From the NCBI GenBank assembly GCA_021018815.1, contig JAITYX010000010.1:744001-808000 (forward strand): a stretch of DNA of 64,000 bases. The letters run 5' to 3'. The position numbers were made by a program, and so were the translations under genes. Source of the DNA: Talinum fruticosum. Its lineage: Eukaryota > Streptophyta > Magnoliopsida > Caryophyllales > Talinaceae. The notes under the pieces were generated by a model, which was given only the letters and a program-made list of their open reading frames with translations, made no database searches and was not told where the DNA came from. This document shows, one piece after another, positions 1 through 12,144 of this stretch (within the stretch, counting starts at the first letter, position 1; each line of letters starts with the position of its first letter).

Positions 1-1510
1 TTTCCTAGGCTCAAAAGTTTCCTTATCCGATTTAGTACTTCCTGACCGAAGTAACCTTTACAATCGGGGACAACCGAGCTGAGTTAATCCTTGCGAGATG
101 AGTCAAGGGACCTTACTTAGAAAGTAAGAGAAGATAGTGACTGATTAAAAGACTTTATAACTCGGAGAATATTAAATACACACTCGGAGTTGTAAGTCAA
201 AGATTGAGTGAGTAATGCACTACGAGAGTTAGGCAATGTATTGATCAATAATTTCAGCAATCTTCAAGTCTTGTGAAACGACTTCTATTTATAGGTAACC
301 AAGCAAAGTTGAAGGATTGTTCTTGGAGAGTCTAAGTCACCCTAGAGGGGGTCAATAGGGTGATGAGGAAATTTAAAAGAACTTAGACACTTTTTTTCTT
401 GGAAAGTAATAAACAGTGAGTCTAAGTCCATATTGGACTTAGAAAAGCAAACACTAAAAATACGTTGAAACACTCCTAGCAGAAAACTGCAGTTAGTGCT
501 AATCCAAGCACTAAGTGAATTTCACTATTTTGAATCCACAAAATACAACGGACTAACCGTATCGGAATTGCTCCATTAGACGATTCCTTACGGTGTTTTT
601 CTAGACTCGAAGTTACCTTATTTGATCTAGAGTACTTCCTGACCGAGGTAAGCTTTACAATCATGGACAACTGAGCTAGGTTAACCCTTACAGCTCAGTC
701 CAGGGACCTTACTCCGAAAGTAAGACAAGATAGTGACTGATTACAAGACTTTACAACTCGAGAATATTAAATACAGACTTGGAGTTGTAAGTACAAGATT
801 GAGTGAGTGATGCACTAAAAGAGTTACACAATGTATTGATCAATAATTTCATCAATCTTCAAGTCTTGTGAAGTGGCTTCTATTTATACGTAACCAAGCA
901 GAGTTGAAGGTTTGCTCTTGGAGAGTCTAAGTCACCCTAGAAGGGGGTGAATAGGTTGATGAGGAAATTTAAAAGAACTTACACACTTTTTCTTGGAAAG
1001 TAATAAACAGCTGAGTCTAAGTCTAGATTGGACTTAGAAAAGCAAACACTCAAAAATACATGGAAACCCTCCCGTAGCGAGAAAACCATGGACAATGCTA
1101 ATCCAAACACTAAGTTAAATCAACTATTTTGAATCCACAAAAACAACGGATCGACTCAACTTGAATTGCTCTATTAGATAATTCCTTACAATGTTTTCCT
1201 AGACTTAGAAGTTCCCTTATCCGATCTAATACATCATAACCGAGATAACCTTTACAGACTAGGGACAACCGAACCGAGTTTAACCCTTACAGCTCGGTGA
1301 AGGGACCTTACTCGAAAGTAAGAGAAGTATTTAATTGATTACAAGACTTTACTACTCGAAAAGTATTAATTACAAGTTGAGAGTTGTAAATTTAAGATTG
1401 AATATGTAAACAATGACTTTTGCTTAAGTAATGTGTTTCAACGATAATTCCACCAATCTTCTAGTCTTGTGAAGTGGCTTCTATTTATACATGACTAAGC
1501 AGAGTGACCG
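1..1510. repeat. Tandem array, about 597-bp unit, 2.5 copies
   Basis: The same landmark (rapid succession of TCCTAGACT..., CCTTATCCGATCTAGTACTTC, then the ACTCGGAGAATATTAAATAC segment) recurs near 1, 596 and 1193, giving a period of about 597 bp. Copies are visibly diverged, with many substitutions and small indels. The third copy runs on into the rest of the copia LTR, so the array is an expansion inside the outer end of that LTR. It contains no credible gene; the small open frame at 476-670 lies across a repeat and has no family features. Confidence 0.8.
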
Positions 1511-2378
1511 TTGTGTCTTGGTTTGAATAAAAGTCTTTTCTAGCAGTTATAACGGCTCTTCCGAGTCTCTCGAAAAGATCCGTTTGGATATGAACCTTGT
1601 CCAACGGCTCTTGGCTCCTAGAAGTGCTCCAGTCAACTCGTGATATCTAAAAGCAAGGTGGAAACCACCATGGAGCTTAGTGTTGGAAATTTCTAGTTTT
1701 GGAAACAAACAACCCTAACATGGTGTTTGAGCCCTGTCCGAAGTAGATAAAACTTGTCTGCGGGTGATTGACGAGCTTGAAGCCGGTTACTTTTGTATTT
1801 CAAAAATGACATAACCCCATTCGGATAACCTACAAAAGTCAACCACTTTCGTTCTCAAAGTATAAAATACTTTGGTCCAAGATTAGGCAAAGATAATACT
1901 TTAATTAAGATAATTAAGTGCAAAATTATCTAAGGCCTTGAAAACTAGAATGTTCTAAGTCTAATATTGAATATACTCAAATTCCGTCAGCGTTATTCCT
2001 AAGAGAGATCAACTTCGAAAGAGTAAAATCATCAAAGTATAAAGACTTGATCCGGACAAATAATTCTCAAAGAAACAATCTAATCGAGAGAGAGGAATTA
2101 ACATTGTAATTCATTTAGCTTTGAAATATGCAGTTAGAACTCGGGATAAAAGTGTTAGAGAAATTATTTGAACATGCGATTGATCCGAGTCGATTAGAAA
2201 CATTAATGCTGAACATCCACAAGAATGTGTTTTCCGAGTCGATCGAAACACATGAAAACTTATACAGGAGTTTCTATAACACTTAGAATGACCTGTAGTG
2301 CAAACTTAGGAGGGATGAAGTTTATACCGAGTCTTCATATAGTACTCGAATGTCTTAAAGTTAGAGTCCGAGTTTTCA
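913..2378 (-). mobile_element. 3' LTR of copia element C1 (SIRE-type)
   Basis: In element sense (minus strand) the LTR begins TGAAAACTCGG at 2378. It is directly followed on the high-coordinate side, once G1 is removed, by the copia polypurine tract AAAAAGGGGAGATT (12144-12131). The same sequence in the same orientation occurs at 49288-50730. The low-coordinate end is set at about 913, where the second copy starts sharing sequence, and may be wrong because the LTR is tandemly duplicated at that side. The SIRE assignment comes from the gag and pol remnants at 14.7-18.4 kb. Inference: this is the 3' LTR of C1, displaced 9.75 kb by G1. Confidence 0.7.
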
Positions 2379-2382
2379 ATCT
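2378..2382. repeat. Left target-site duplication of G1 (AATCT)
   Basis: AATCT here and at 12131-12135 flank G1 exactly. Joining the flanks restores the copia LTR start next to its polypurine tract. Confidence 0.9.
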
Positions 2383-5300
2383 TCTAATACCCGAATTTTA
2401 AAGAAAAGTAACCGGGAAGCATAAAATTATCGAGTATTATTCCCTGCAGCTAGGGGTTGAGTGACCGAGTTTATTTACGGCCGGACATATTACATGAGTA
2501 TGCCGTTGGAGGCTGATATTGAATAAATTAAATCAAGGAAATTGCCTCCCTTCTCATTTGAGGTGAACCTCGGTGCGGCTAGGTAGTGTCATAATTGGTG
2601 CATCGAAATCAATTAGGAGACAAAACGCAAGATGACGGAGGAAGGAAGAGGCATGGATTGTTTTATAAAGGAGGAGGTTACTTGGGCCATAAAGCGATAA
2701 AAGAGACAAATCGGGGTCCAATAGAAGGGGAGGTGATTTTTGTTTAGCGGTGGTGAGAGCAACGCCAAAAATAAAAAAGGAAAGAACCGAAGGGAGGCGG
2801 GACACGGGAAGAACAAAGATAGAAGGAGCAGAACGAGGCGGAACAAGGGAGGGGGAGAGGAGCACCGAACGAAGAGAGAGAGAGAGAGAAGAGGTGAGCG
2901 CGCGGTGAAGGAGACCAAAGGGGATGATCGACGACCACGGCGGCGCGAGTGGGCGCGAGCGAAGAGGAAAAGAGAGCGAGAGGCCGAAGGCGGAAGCAGG
3001 ACCCGAGGCGAGGATAAACGCGAGGGGACCGAGAGACCGGACACCGGGAAAGGCGGCGGCGAGAAGGGAAGAGGACAAGCGGCGAGCGCGCAAGGGCCCG
3101 GTCGAGATATAGCCGAGGCCAAGAACAACGAACCGAAACAGGGAAGTGAGGAATGGGAACCGGAGGCAACCGGGGACGCGGGACCGCAACGAGACGACGA
3201 CGACGTACGCCGAGAAAGACGGCAGAACCGTGATTAGCAGCAGGGAAGAGAGAGGAAGATAGAAACCGATCCGGGAAACCCGAACCTCAACAAACTGTCA
3301 GTCCCCGAATCAAGGTTGGTAGTCTTATACTCTAAACTATTAGTAATTTCGAAACCCAAATGGATTTGTTGTGAATGTTGAATGTGTTACGTGAATATAG
3401 AATTTGTGGTGAACGTTGAATATCTATATTGCAGGACGGACTTAATCATTGTGTAAGATTGAAATAAGAGCTTAGAATGGATTTAAGGAATTGAGAGGGC
3501 TGAATTGCGAAGTGAAAGGAATTACTTGGGTTAAATAGTAGAATTAAATTGGGAACTTCAAAGAGATTTAATAGTTACTTAAGGTTGAATTGGAACTCGC
3601 TGATTCTGAAGAGGTTAGATTGCATAGGTCAAAGGAGTAGTATTGAAGTTTCGATTAGTATTAAGGATGAAGAGTTAGGACATGGATATGAATTATGAGT
3701 TAATTAAGTTTTAGAGATCCTTGAACCTGCGGTATTAAGAGCTAGTTACGAACATTGGGGAACGGTAGGTCGAAGTATAAAGAGAAGTATGAATTCATAT
3801 TGAGTAATGCGCAATTGGGACAAGTGAGAAATGGGTGATTGTGAGATTAATTACGTTCGAAATTTATTTAATTCCTCGAGGTTGAATTGAGCATGAAAAT
3901 AAGCAAAGCTAACGGAAACTGAATAATGAAAAGTGATTAAGAATTACATAACTAAGGATGGACGAGCAAGAGTTAAATAATGAGTTAGAGACATACAACG
4001 AGAATTTGAGGCGGGGAATGGTAATGTTAAGTTGAGGAATTGGAGTAAAGGCAGGGAGTTGAGGAAAGTTGAGACGTGAGCAAACAAAGTGGATTCACAG
4101 AGTAGAGACATAAAGTGAGGAATCGAGGTGAAGAGAATGAATTGTGACGAATTGAAACGTTAACTTAAGTGATATATGGTCGTGGTTACTGTGACTCAGG
4201 AAATGGAGATTAATCATACTAAAGTGATGGATTGAGAAAGATATAGTTGGAAAAGAGTTGAGAATGATTGCTTGCGTGGTGATTATTCGTGCTATGTGAT
4301 TGATTTACGTGATACTCAAAAATAGTTTCGAAAGGAGTTTTGTATTTTACGTGAATGATTCTTGAATGCAATTTCTTGAGAACCGCCTTTCGAACGTGAT
4401 TATGTTTTAAAGAAGCGAGACTTGCTTGAGAAAATGAATCAGATTTGAGAAAGTGAATTTATAAGGGTGACACGTGATGTCATGCCTTCCTTCATACCAA
4501 ATCGATTGAGAAAGTTGTGAAGTGAATGTGATGAATGAGTATGTGCAAAAAGTTTTGAATCGACAGAGCTACGGATTGTTTAGCATACCGAAGGGTTCGA
4601 ACCGGGGACGCCCAGCTACAAACTTCAAGGGAAGGGTTCTAATAGGGGTCCTGCAGAGGCGGGATGCCCGCCCGAGACTTCACGAAGATAGGTCCCGGGA
4701 GCCTTTTGTCGGGGTCGCGCCCGAATTAAAGAAGTGTCGGTTCGAGTCCTCGGAAGGCCCGGAAAAGTTGATTCAACACCAAAAGTATATTCATCAATTT
4801 GAAACTGTGTTTTTAAGTGATTGAAGAGTCTTGATCTTTTTCATTGCAAGAGATTTCGGTGAAAAGTATATAGATTTCTATTACACTATTATGCTTTCGC
4901 AGATTTCATTATTATGAGTATTATGTGTAAAGAATTTCCTTTTAAAGGGTGTAAGACTCCGGTGAGCCCGTGGATTACTCGCTCACCCCCACAAATTCCC
5001 CCTTTCCCTCCCCAGTGTTGCAGGTACACTTTCGGAGGCTTAATCGACGCTTACCATACTCCGGACTCTAGCCGACTACCGACGGTTGACTCAAGTGACT
5101 CAAGTGGCTGGCTTGCATTCTTATGTACTTAAATGTTGTATTTGTAATTTGGTTCATATAGTTGTTCCCGATGTATCGTAAACCATTTAGATTGTTTTAA
5201 GTTTTATAGCATGATTGGTTGGACTCCGCGTGTGGCCGTTGAGTTGTATACTCCAAGCGTGTGGCTCGTTGAGTTATATTATGCTTTTATGTAGGGTTTT

Positions 5301-5499
5301 AAGGCTTTAAGCCTATGGGTTGGTCCACATTACAAACGAGAACTTTGCCGAAATTTTTAGGAAATCTCATATCCTTTTGGAAAACCATCTTTATTATCCT
5401 TTGGTCTAGACAGACCAAATCGACACCAGAAAGAGCCTTAGGAGCTCCTTTAAGGAACTCGGCGATGTAATACTCCTGGGGATGTTTTGGGGCATTACA
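2383..5499 (+). repeat. G1 5' LTR
   Basis: Pairs with 7706-12130 along its whole length after removing the nested solo LTR. Its first dinucleotide is TC instead of TG. Segment 2740-3240 is extremely purine-rich on the plus strand and opens several overlapping frames on both strands; these are composition effects, not genes. Near 5222-5280 the phrase CGTGTGGC(CGTTG/TCGTTG)AGTT is duplicated, while the 3' LTR has it once. Confidence 0.92.
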
Positions 5500-5504
5500 T
5501 TTTA

Positions 5505-5516
5505 TGGTATCGAGCA
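5505..5516 (+). other. G1 primer-binding site (initiator Met tRNA)
   Basis: TGGTATCGAGCA lies 5 bp after the LTR end ATTACA. It matches the plant initiator-Met site TGGTATCAGAGC except for one missing A. Confidence 0.85.
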
Positions 5517-5786
5517 TAGATTTTGGTGACCTTAAGTTTGCATTGCATATAGCCGTCTAGGATCCTTATTACGTGATTATGTGCCTTGTCTGTGACGATT
5601 ACGTGTACGGTTTTAGGTGTAACTTCTAATTCAGGAGGGGTTACTTAGTTGACTCAGTTTAGTTAACCAATTGGTGGTTGATCTTTTAGATGAGAATGTG
5701 CATTGATTAACGGTCTTACTCTTTGGCTAAGATACTTATTATGTGTGCCCTAAGTATAAGGAAGTAACACAGCTTGAATGTCGTAG

Positions 5787-6080
5787 GTGACCGAGCAAAT
5801 GACATTTTCTTGGGAGGATTATACTTATATGCCTTTTTGGTACGCGGCCTGCAACGCTGTATTCTTTTGGAGAGTTATGGAGTTGAGTAACGAATGGAAT
5901 ATCGTCTACACAACTTCGGACTTTTGGACAAAGAATTTTATTCGGAATCGCCCTTGGATGGCCCATAGGCGGAAATCACAGTCCGCCTACGGGCTACCAT
6001 ACCCTTTAGGGGTTGGTGTCCCGTCTCTTACTCGGCAATCTGGTCATGTTCTTATGGAACGTGGGACCATCGCTTCATGA
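5787..6080 (+). CDS. Orphan open frame in G1 internal region
   Basis: A 97-codon open frame rich in Trp, Tyr and Phe (starts MTEQMTFSWEDYTYMPFW). It overlaps the next frame by about 68 bp. I see no zinc knuckle, protease DTG/DSG, or RT/integrase motif. Downstream in the same frame 6264-6551 is also open, ending in a short degenerate KTERRRKTMEWR repeat. It may be a decayed gag of a divergent lineage or a captured host fragment; function unknown. Confidence 0.35.
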   Translation: MTEQMTFSWEDYTYMPFWYAACNAVFFWRVMELSNEWNIVYTTSDFWTKNFIRNRPWMAHRRKSQSAYGLPYPLGVGVPSLTRQSGHVLMERGTIAS

Positions 6081-6468
6081 GATGGAAGGGCTAACATTGA
6101 GGGCTAGAGAGGCCGCTGCGGATCATCTCATTCAACATCATTTGATCGAGCCCAGCAGAACGCGAGATTTTAGAGTGGGTAGGGCTTCATATGAACGGCA
6201 CAAGATGGCCACCTTGCTCCATAGTACGCCCTACTTCCAAACCTACCAAAGGGTGGCGACTATGTGGGCCAGATGGGCGGACTCCATGCCAGGAGACGGA
6301 GTGTACTACCCCGAGGGTTGGATAACCACCATGAACCGAATGCACGACTTGGTGATGAACATGGTGGGCATCGAGTGGGCACCCATCGAAGAGATAGGAA
6401 ACCGTCGGCGCCCGCACCACCCTCCAATTCTAGCAACCCTACGGGACGGGAGGGGCTGGCTCAAATGA
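6013..6468 (+). CDS. Orphan open frame in G1 internal region, 151 codons
   Basis: The longest frame between the G1 primer site and polypurine tract. The product has a helical, charged middle (LTLRAREAAADHLIQHHL...) and a segment TMWARWADSMPGDGVYYPEG followed by TTMNRMHDLVMNMVGIEWAP. No retroelement motif is visible. It overlaps the preceding frame in a different reading frame, so either a frameshift joined or split one ancestral protein, or this is a captured gene fragment. No function is proposed. Confidence 0.4.
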   Translation: MVSRLLLGNLVMFLWNVGPSLHEMEGLTLRAREAAADHLIQHHLIEPSRTRDFRVGRASYERHKMATLLHSTPYFQTYQRVATMWARWADSMPGDGVYYPEGWITTMNRMHDLVMNMVGIEWAPIEEIGNRRRPHHPPILATLRDGRGWLK

Positions 6469-6551
6469 AGATGGAATGGAGACGGAAGACGGAACGGAGA
6501 CGGAAGACGATGGAATGGAGATGGGAGATTCTTCGGACGAGTAATGTATAG

Positions 6552-7689
6552 AAGGAGTTATTGGGGACAAGTGAATAATGTAAATTTCCCCTTTAGATAT
6601 AGTGTTGTAGTCATTCGATGGTTTATGTACATATGTGTAACTAGGATAGAAATAGGAAGATACCGATACTACACCTTGAGCAATTTTCAGTATAAGGTTG
6701 TATAAAAGAATGTTTGTACAATGTGTATAAGGCCGTACAAAGAATAATGCATGTTATTGATTGGAGTATTGGCATGGACATATCGTTAAAGAATGGAGCC
6801 CTTCTATTAATCTCGCTTGAGGATAAAGTAAATAGAGATTATACGTTCGTATATGGACGGAGAGGTGTTTTGTTGTCCGAAGTATGGCCTCGATCGCAAA
6901 TGGAGTTGATTCTATTATCCCACTTAGAAGTGTTGGGAGTTGAGGAATAGGCGATCTGATCCTTATGAAGAAATAGCGGAGATGAACGAGGGAATATTGA
7001 GACTTACTGGCTATCATAGGTGCCACTGAGTTATTTAGTGATCTCCTTGTCCGAAATATTTAGTTATTTGAAGTCTTGATACCACTTCGCTATGCGCATT
7101 AATCCTACTTCGGACCCCATCCACTTCCTTTAACAAAGCTAACCCCGACCTACGTATCATGTTGCCAATAGACACCGAATGCAGCTATGGACAAGCCATT
7201 GAGGTAGTTAGCCCAAACTAGCTCAACTAGGGAGTTGACTGGCCATATGGGAACAAGGAACAAGGAAGTAGCGTGGCCATATGAAATTGATCACTCTTGC
7301 GTTAGCATCATCATAGTTGGGGTATCGAAATTGTGGAGTACGAATTCTTCGATACCAAGAATACCCATGCAACATTTAAAAGCTAATGTACGGATTGCAT
7401 CGGTGGCAGTGGAGGCATTAGGGATCCGGCGTAAATAAGTGACGGGATCACAACCTCCAAGCCAACTATTTGCCCTTCCGAGTGCGATTTGCTCCTCGGG
7501 CCCAAAATAGAGTGAGTAGACGCACAAGATAGCGGTAGAAAGGAAGCTGGAACTCATTGATCCCGAGTAAAACTAATTGCCTTTGTGAATCGGAATTCGA
7601 GCTCCGTAGCACTTGTATGAGCGGCCTGTACTTATGTGAATGTTCGTAGCCCGGATGCTACTACTGCGAATTTCGAGGACGAAATTCTT
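6552..7689 (+). other. G1 internal region without supported gene
   Basis: Only short discordant frames (for example 6714-6950, 7235-7438). No conserved retroelement domain could be seen; it ends at the polypurine tract. Confidence 0.6.
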
Positions 7690-7705
7690 GTAAGGAGGGG
7701 AGAAA
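7690..7705 (+). other. G1 polypurine tract
   Basis: GTAAGGAGGGGAGAAA directly precedes the 3' LTR start TGTAATACCC at 7706. The upstream CGAGGACGAAATTCTT is the usual Tekay/Del context. Confidence 0.9.
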
Positions 7706-9683
7706 TGTAATACCCGGAATTTTAAAGAAAAGTAACTAGGAAGCATAGAATTATGGAGTATTATTCCCGCAGACTAGTTGGCGTTGAGTGACCGAGTTTA
7801 TTTACGGTCGGACATATTACATGAGTATCCCGTTGGAGGCCGATATTGAATAAATTAAATCAAGGAAATTGCCTCCCTTCTCATTTGTGGTGAACCTCGA
7901 TGCGGCTAGGCAATGTCATAATTGGTGCATCGAAATCAATTAGGAGACAAAATGCAAGAGGACGGAGGAAGGAAGAGGCATGGATTGTTTTATAAAGGAG
8001 GAGGTTACTTGGGCCATAAAGGGATAAAAGAGACAAATCGGGGTCCAATAGAAGGGGAGGTGATTTTTGTTTAACGGTGGTGAGAGCAACGCCAAAAATA
8101 AAAGAAGGAAAGAACCGAAGGGAGGCGGGACACGGGAAGAATAAAGATAGAAGGAGCAGAACGAGCAGAACAGGGGAGGGGAGAGGAGCACCGAACGAAG
8201 AGAGAGAGAGAGAGAGAAGAGGTGAGCGCTTGGCGAAGGAGACCGAAGGGGAGGACCAGCGACCACCTTAGAACCGAAGGTAGCGGTCGGTGGCGCGAGT
8301 GGGTGCGAGTGAAGAGTAAAAGAGAGCAAGAGGCCGGGCGAGAGAGAAGGCGGAAGCGGGACCCGAGGCGAGGATAGACGCTAGGGGGACCGAGAGGCCG
8401 GACACCGGGAAACGCGGCGGCGAGAAGGGAAGAGGACCGGCAGCAAGCGCGCGAGGCCCGGTCGAGAGATAGCCGAGGCCAAGAACAACGAACCAAAAAT
8501 AGGGGAAGTGAGGAACGGGAACCAGGGGCAATTGGGGACGCGGGACTGCAATCGACGACGACGGCAGACGCCGAGGAAGACGGCAGAACCATGATTAGCA
8601 GCGAGGAAGAAAGAGGAAGATAGAAACCGATCCGGGAAAGCTAAACCTCAACAAACCGTCAGTCCCTGAATCGAGGAGGGTAGTCTTATACTCTAAACTA
8701 TTAGTAATTTCGAAACCCAAATGGATTTGTTGTGAATGTTGAATGTGTTATGTAAATATGGAATTTGTGGTTAACGTTGAATATCTCGTATTGCAGGACA
8801 AACTTAATCGTTGTGTAAGATTGAAATAAGAGCTTAGAATGGATTTAAGGAATTGAGAGGGCTGAATCACGAAGTGAAAGGAATTACTTGGGTTAAATAG
8901 TAGAATTAAATTGGGAACTTCAAAGAGATTTAATAGTTACTTAAGGTTGAATTGGAACTTGCTGATTCCGGAGAGGTTAGATTGCATAGGTCAAAGGAGT
9001 AGTATTGAAGTTTTAATTAGTATTAAGGATGAAGAGTTGGGACATGGATATGAATTATGAAATAATTAAGTTTTAGAGATCCTTGAACCTGCGGTGTTAA
9101 GAGCTAGTTACGAACATTGGGGAACGGTAGGTCGAAGTATAAAGAGAAGTATGAATTCGTATTGAGTAATGCGCAATTCGGACAAGTAAGTGAGAAATGG
9201 GTGATTATGAGATTAATTACGTTCGAAATTTATTTAATTCCTCGACGTTGAACTAAGCGTGAAAATAAGCAAAGCTAATGGAAACTGAATAATGAAAAGT
9301 GATTAAGAATTACATAACTAAGGATGGACGAGCAAGAGTTAAATAATGAGTTAGAGACATACAACGAGAATTTGAGGCGGGAATGGTAATGTTAAGTTGA
9401 GGAATTGGAGTAAAGGCAGGGAGTTGAGGAAAGTTGAGACGTGAGCAAACAAAGTGGATTCACAGAGTAGAGACATAAAGTGAGGAATCGAGGTGAAGAG
9501 AATGAATTGTGACGAATTGAAACGTTAACTTAAGTGATATATGGTCGTGGTTACTGCGACTCGAGAAATGGAGATTAATCATACTAAAGTGATGGATTGA
9601 GAAAGATATAGTTGGAAAAGAGTTGAGAATGATTGCTTGTGTTGAATGGTGATTATTCGTGCTATGTGATTGCTTTACGTGAT

Positions 9684-10967
9684 TGATGTGTAGTGGGAGG
9701 CGGAAGCAAAAAGGAAGCAAGACCGTGAACAAGCAACCTGGCCAGAACAGGACCTGCAGGCGCGGCTCTGGGGAAAAGGGTGAAAAGAGGGGCAAATGAT
9801 CTTGGATTTGGACGAAATTTGGTGGAGGGTGAGCTAACTGGTTGGGGAAGGTTGTGGTAAAATTTGGGAATTTTTGGATAAGGGGAACACCCTGATCAAC
9901 AAGCCTGAAGTTGACAGTACCCGGCTGGATGAACAGATTGATACCCTTTGTTTGGTTTTAATGTGGAGGACGGAGAAGTTCTTGGATTCAGCTGAAATTT
10001 GGAGGAATGGAAGTAGATGGACTGGAAAGAAGGTGGTTAAAATTTGGATAAAAATGGCTGAGGGAATTGTGAGTTATGGGGCGGAAAAGTGAAGGGATAG
10101 AACCTTGACCCGGGCTCGCATACAGCAACACCACCGAGTGAATCAAGGGGCGCACCTAAGCGATCCGGATACAGCAACACCACCGGGACTTAAGTGACTC
10201 AAAGAACACCACCGTGAGGCCAAGCACGGATACAGATTTGAGGATTCAAAAGCGAGCAATCCAGCTCAAGAGTATTAACTCAAATATATTCATCAAAAAG
10301 TATTTTACAATGAAGCATATGAGCTGAATTTATAATGCCTTATCTTGGCATTTTACATAACCGAAAACCAAGCTGAAAATAATGCAAAATGAAAATAAAA
10401 CTAATTAGATTCTTTTCCCTTCCTCCAAGCTCAGCTATAGTGAATTCTAGCCAAGTATTCCAAAATTGGGAACATGTGGCCATTGTTTGATTTCCCTTTG
10501 GGCAAGCATCTAGCAACCACCTTCCTCCACTATAGTTAGTGGTTCTAGAATGCTCTTCATTTAGGCTACTCTTGGTCTTTTATTATGCACATGATCATAA
10601 GTCTTGGTCCCTTGATCCACCTTGATTTATTTATATGCAAGGGAAATAAAATGTAGCACTTGAAACATTCCACACGTCTTGACATGGCCGAGTTCAACAT
10701 AGCTTTAACAAGGAAGATTTTAGGCATGGCTGAATAAGCTCTTCTTGACTAACCTTCTTTAAACACTTATTTATGCACATAAGATCATAAGGATGACATT
10801 CTCAGCCTTTTAGCCTCCGGGCTCAATTTACACCAAGCGGTTAAACCTTAAGCATCTTCGGTTGCTCATAGAATAGTCAAGCTCTTCCAGTTGAACTTTA
10901 AGCACACATGACTTTTCAGGATGAACATTTATTCAGCTCAAGTCACAAGGCCGGCCACTTTCCATCG
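9684..10967 (-). mobile_element. Solo LTR, family T (T1)
   Basis: Sequence from TGATGTGTAGTGG to CTTTCCATCG, flanked by a perfect 5-bp duplication GTGAT at 9679-9683 and 10968-10972. The empty site is seen in the G1 5' LTR (TTTACGTGATACTC near 4308). The terminal A of CATCA is mutated to G. Element sense is minus, judged from the complete T element at 30165-35189. A solo LTR with intact TSD indicates LTR-LTR recombination after insertion. Confidence 0.95.
10103..10235 (-). other. Triple-hairpin leader domain, T1
   Basis: Plus-strand order H3-H2-H1. H3: CTCG/CGAG (10115, 10135) with outer CCTTGA/TCAAGG. H2: CCGG/CCGG inside CACCTAAG/CTTAAGTG (10153, 10189). H1: CCGTG/CACGG (10212, 10225) around a GCCA loop. 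The loops are the constant motif. Confidence 0.75.
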
Positions 10968-12130
10968 GTGATACTCAAAAATAGTTTCGAAAGGAGTTTT
11001 GTATTTTACGTGAATGATTCTTGAATGCAATTTCTTGAGAACCGCCTTTCGAACGTGATTATGTTTTAAAGAAGCGAGACTTGCTTGAGAAAATGAATCG
11101 GATTTGAGAAAGTGAATTTATAAGGGTGACACGTGATGTCATGCCTTCCTTCATACCAAATCGATTGAGAAAGTTGTGAAGTGAATGTGATGAATGAGTA
11201 TGTGCAAAGAGTTTTGAATCGACAGAGCTACGGATTGTTTAGCATACCGAAGGGTTCGAACCGGGGACGCCCAGCTACAAACTTCAAGGGAAGGGTTCTA
11301 ATAGGGGTCCCGCACAGGCAGGATGCCCGCCCGAGACTTCCTGAAGATAGGTCCCGGAGCCTTTTGTCGTGGTCGCGCCCGAATTAAAGAAGTTTTAGTT
11401 CGAGTCCTCGAAGGCCCGAAAAGTTGATTCAACACCAAAAGTATATTCATCAATTTGAAACTGTGTTTTTAAGTGATTGAAGAGTCTTGATCTTTTTCAT
11501 TGCAAGAGATTTCGGTGAAAAGTATATAGATTTCTATTACACTATTATGCTTTCGCAGATTTCATTATTATGAGTATTATGTGTAAAGAACTTCCTTTTT
11601 AAAGGTGTAAGACTCCGGTGAGCCCGTGGATTACTCGCTCACCCCCACAAATTCCCCTTTCCCTCCCCAGTGTTGCAGGTACACTTTCGGAGGCTTAATC
11701 GACGCTTACCATACTCCGGACTCTAGCCGACTACCGATGGTTGACTCAAGTGACTCAAGTGGCTGGCTTGCATTCTTATGTGTTTAAATGTTATATTTGT
11801 AATTTAGTTCATATAGTTGTACCCGATGTATCGTAAACCATTTAGATTGTTTTAAGTTTTATAGCATGATTGGTTGGACTCCGGCATGTGGCTCGTTGAG
11901 TTATATTATGCTTTTATGTAGGGTTTTAAGGCTTTAAGCCTATGGGTTGGTCCACATTACAAACAGAACTCTGCTGAAATTTTTAGGAAATCTCGGATCA
12001 TTTTGGAAAGCCATCTTTATTATCCTTTGATTGAGTCTAGACAACTAAACCGACACCGGAAGGAGCCTTAGGAGCTCCTTTAAGGAACTCTGGCGATGTA
12101 ATACTCCCGGGGGTGTTTTGGGGTGTTACA

Positions 12131-12144
12131 AATCTCCCCTTTTT
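12131..12144 (-). other. C1 polypurine tract
   Basis: Minus-strand AAAAAGGGGAGATT, the classic copia tract (CATCAAAAAGGGGGAGATT type), now abutting G1 rather than its own LTR. Its last five bases form the right TSD of G1. Confidence 0.9.

Larger units (their letters stand above)
2383..12130 (+). mobile_element. G1: non-autonomous Tekay-like gypsy element (LARD type)
   Basis: This is a complete LTR retrotransposon by structure: two long direct repeats (2383-5499 and 7706-12130), a tRNA primer site after the first, a purine tract before the second, and a 5-bp duplication AATCT on both sides. LTR termini are T(G/C)TAATACCC...GTGTTACA. The purine tract context CGAGGACGAAATTCTTGTAAGGAGGGGAG and the TGTAATACCC terminus are characteristic of Del/Tekay chromoviruses. 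The internal region is only about 2.2 kb and has no recognisable gag, protease, RT or integrase, so the element depends on enzymes supplied in trans. The right LTR is longer because a solo LTR is nested in it. Confidence 0.9.
7706..12130 (+). repeat. G1 3' LTR (contains nested solo T LTR)
   Basis: Starts TGTAATACCCGG and ends GGGTGTTACA. Excluding 9684-10972 it is about 3.14 kb and aligns with the 5' LTR. It carries its own copy of the purine-rich tract (about 8070-8600). Confidence 0.92.

Noticed and set aside
2554..3237. Long overlapping open frames on both strands (up to 211 codons)
   Set aside because: They lie in a purine-rich tract of the G1 LTR, occur on both strands and in several frames at once, give low-complexity Arg/Glu or Ser/Leu/Pro products, and are repeated in the 3' LTR with different frame breaks.
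4590..4760. tRNA-like B-box GGTTCGAGTCC and GGTTCGAACC
   Set aside because: No pairing acceptor stem or anticodon arm; the 3' LTR copy at 11.4 kb has already lost the consensus.
7940..8592. Open frames in the 3' LTR of G1
   Set aside because: Same composition artefact as at 2.5-3.2 kb; frames do not correspond between the two LTRs.
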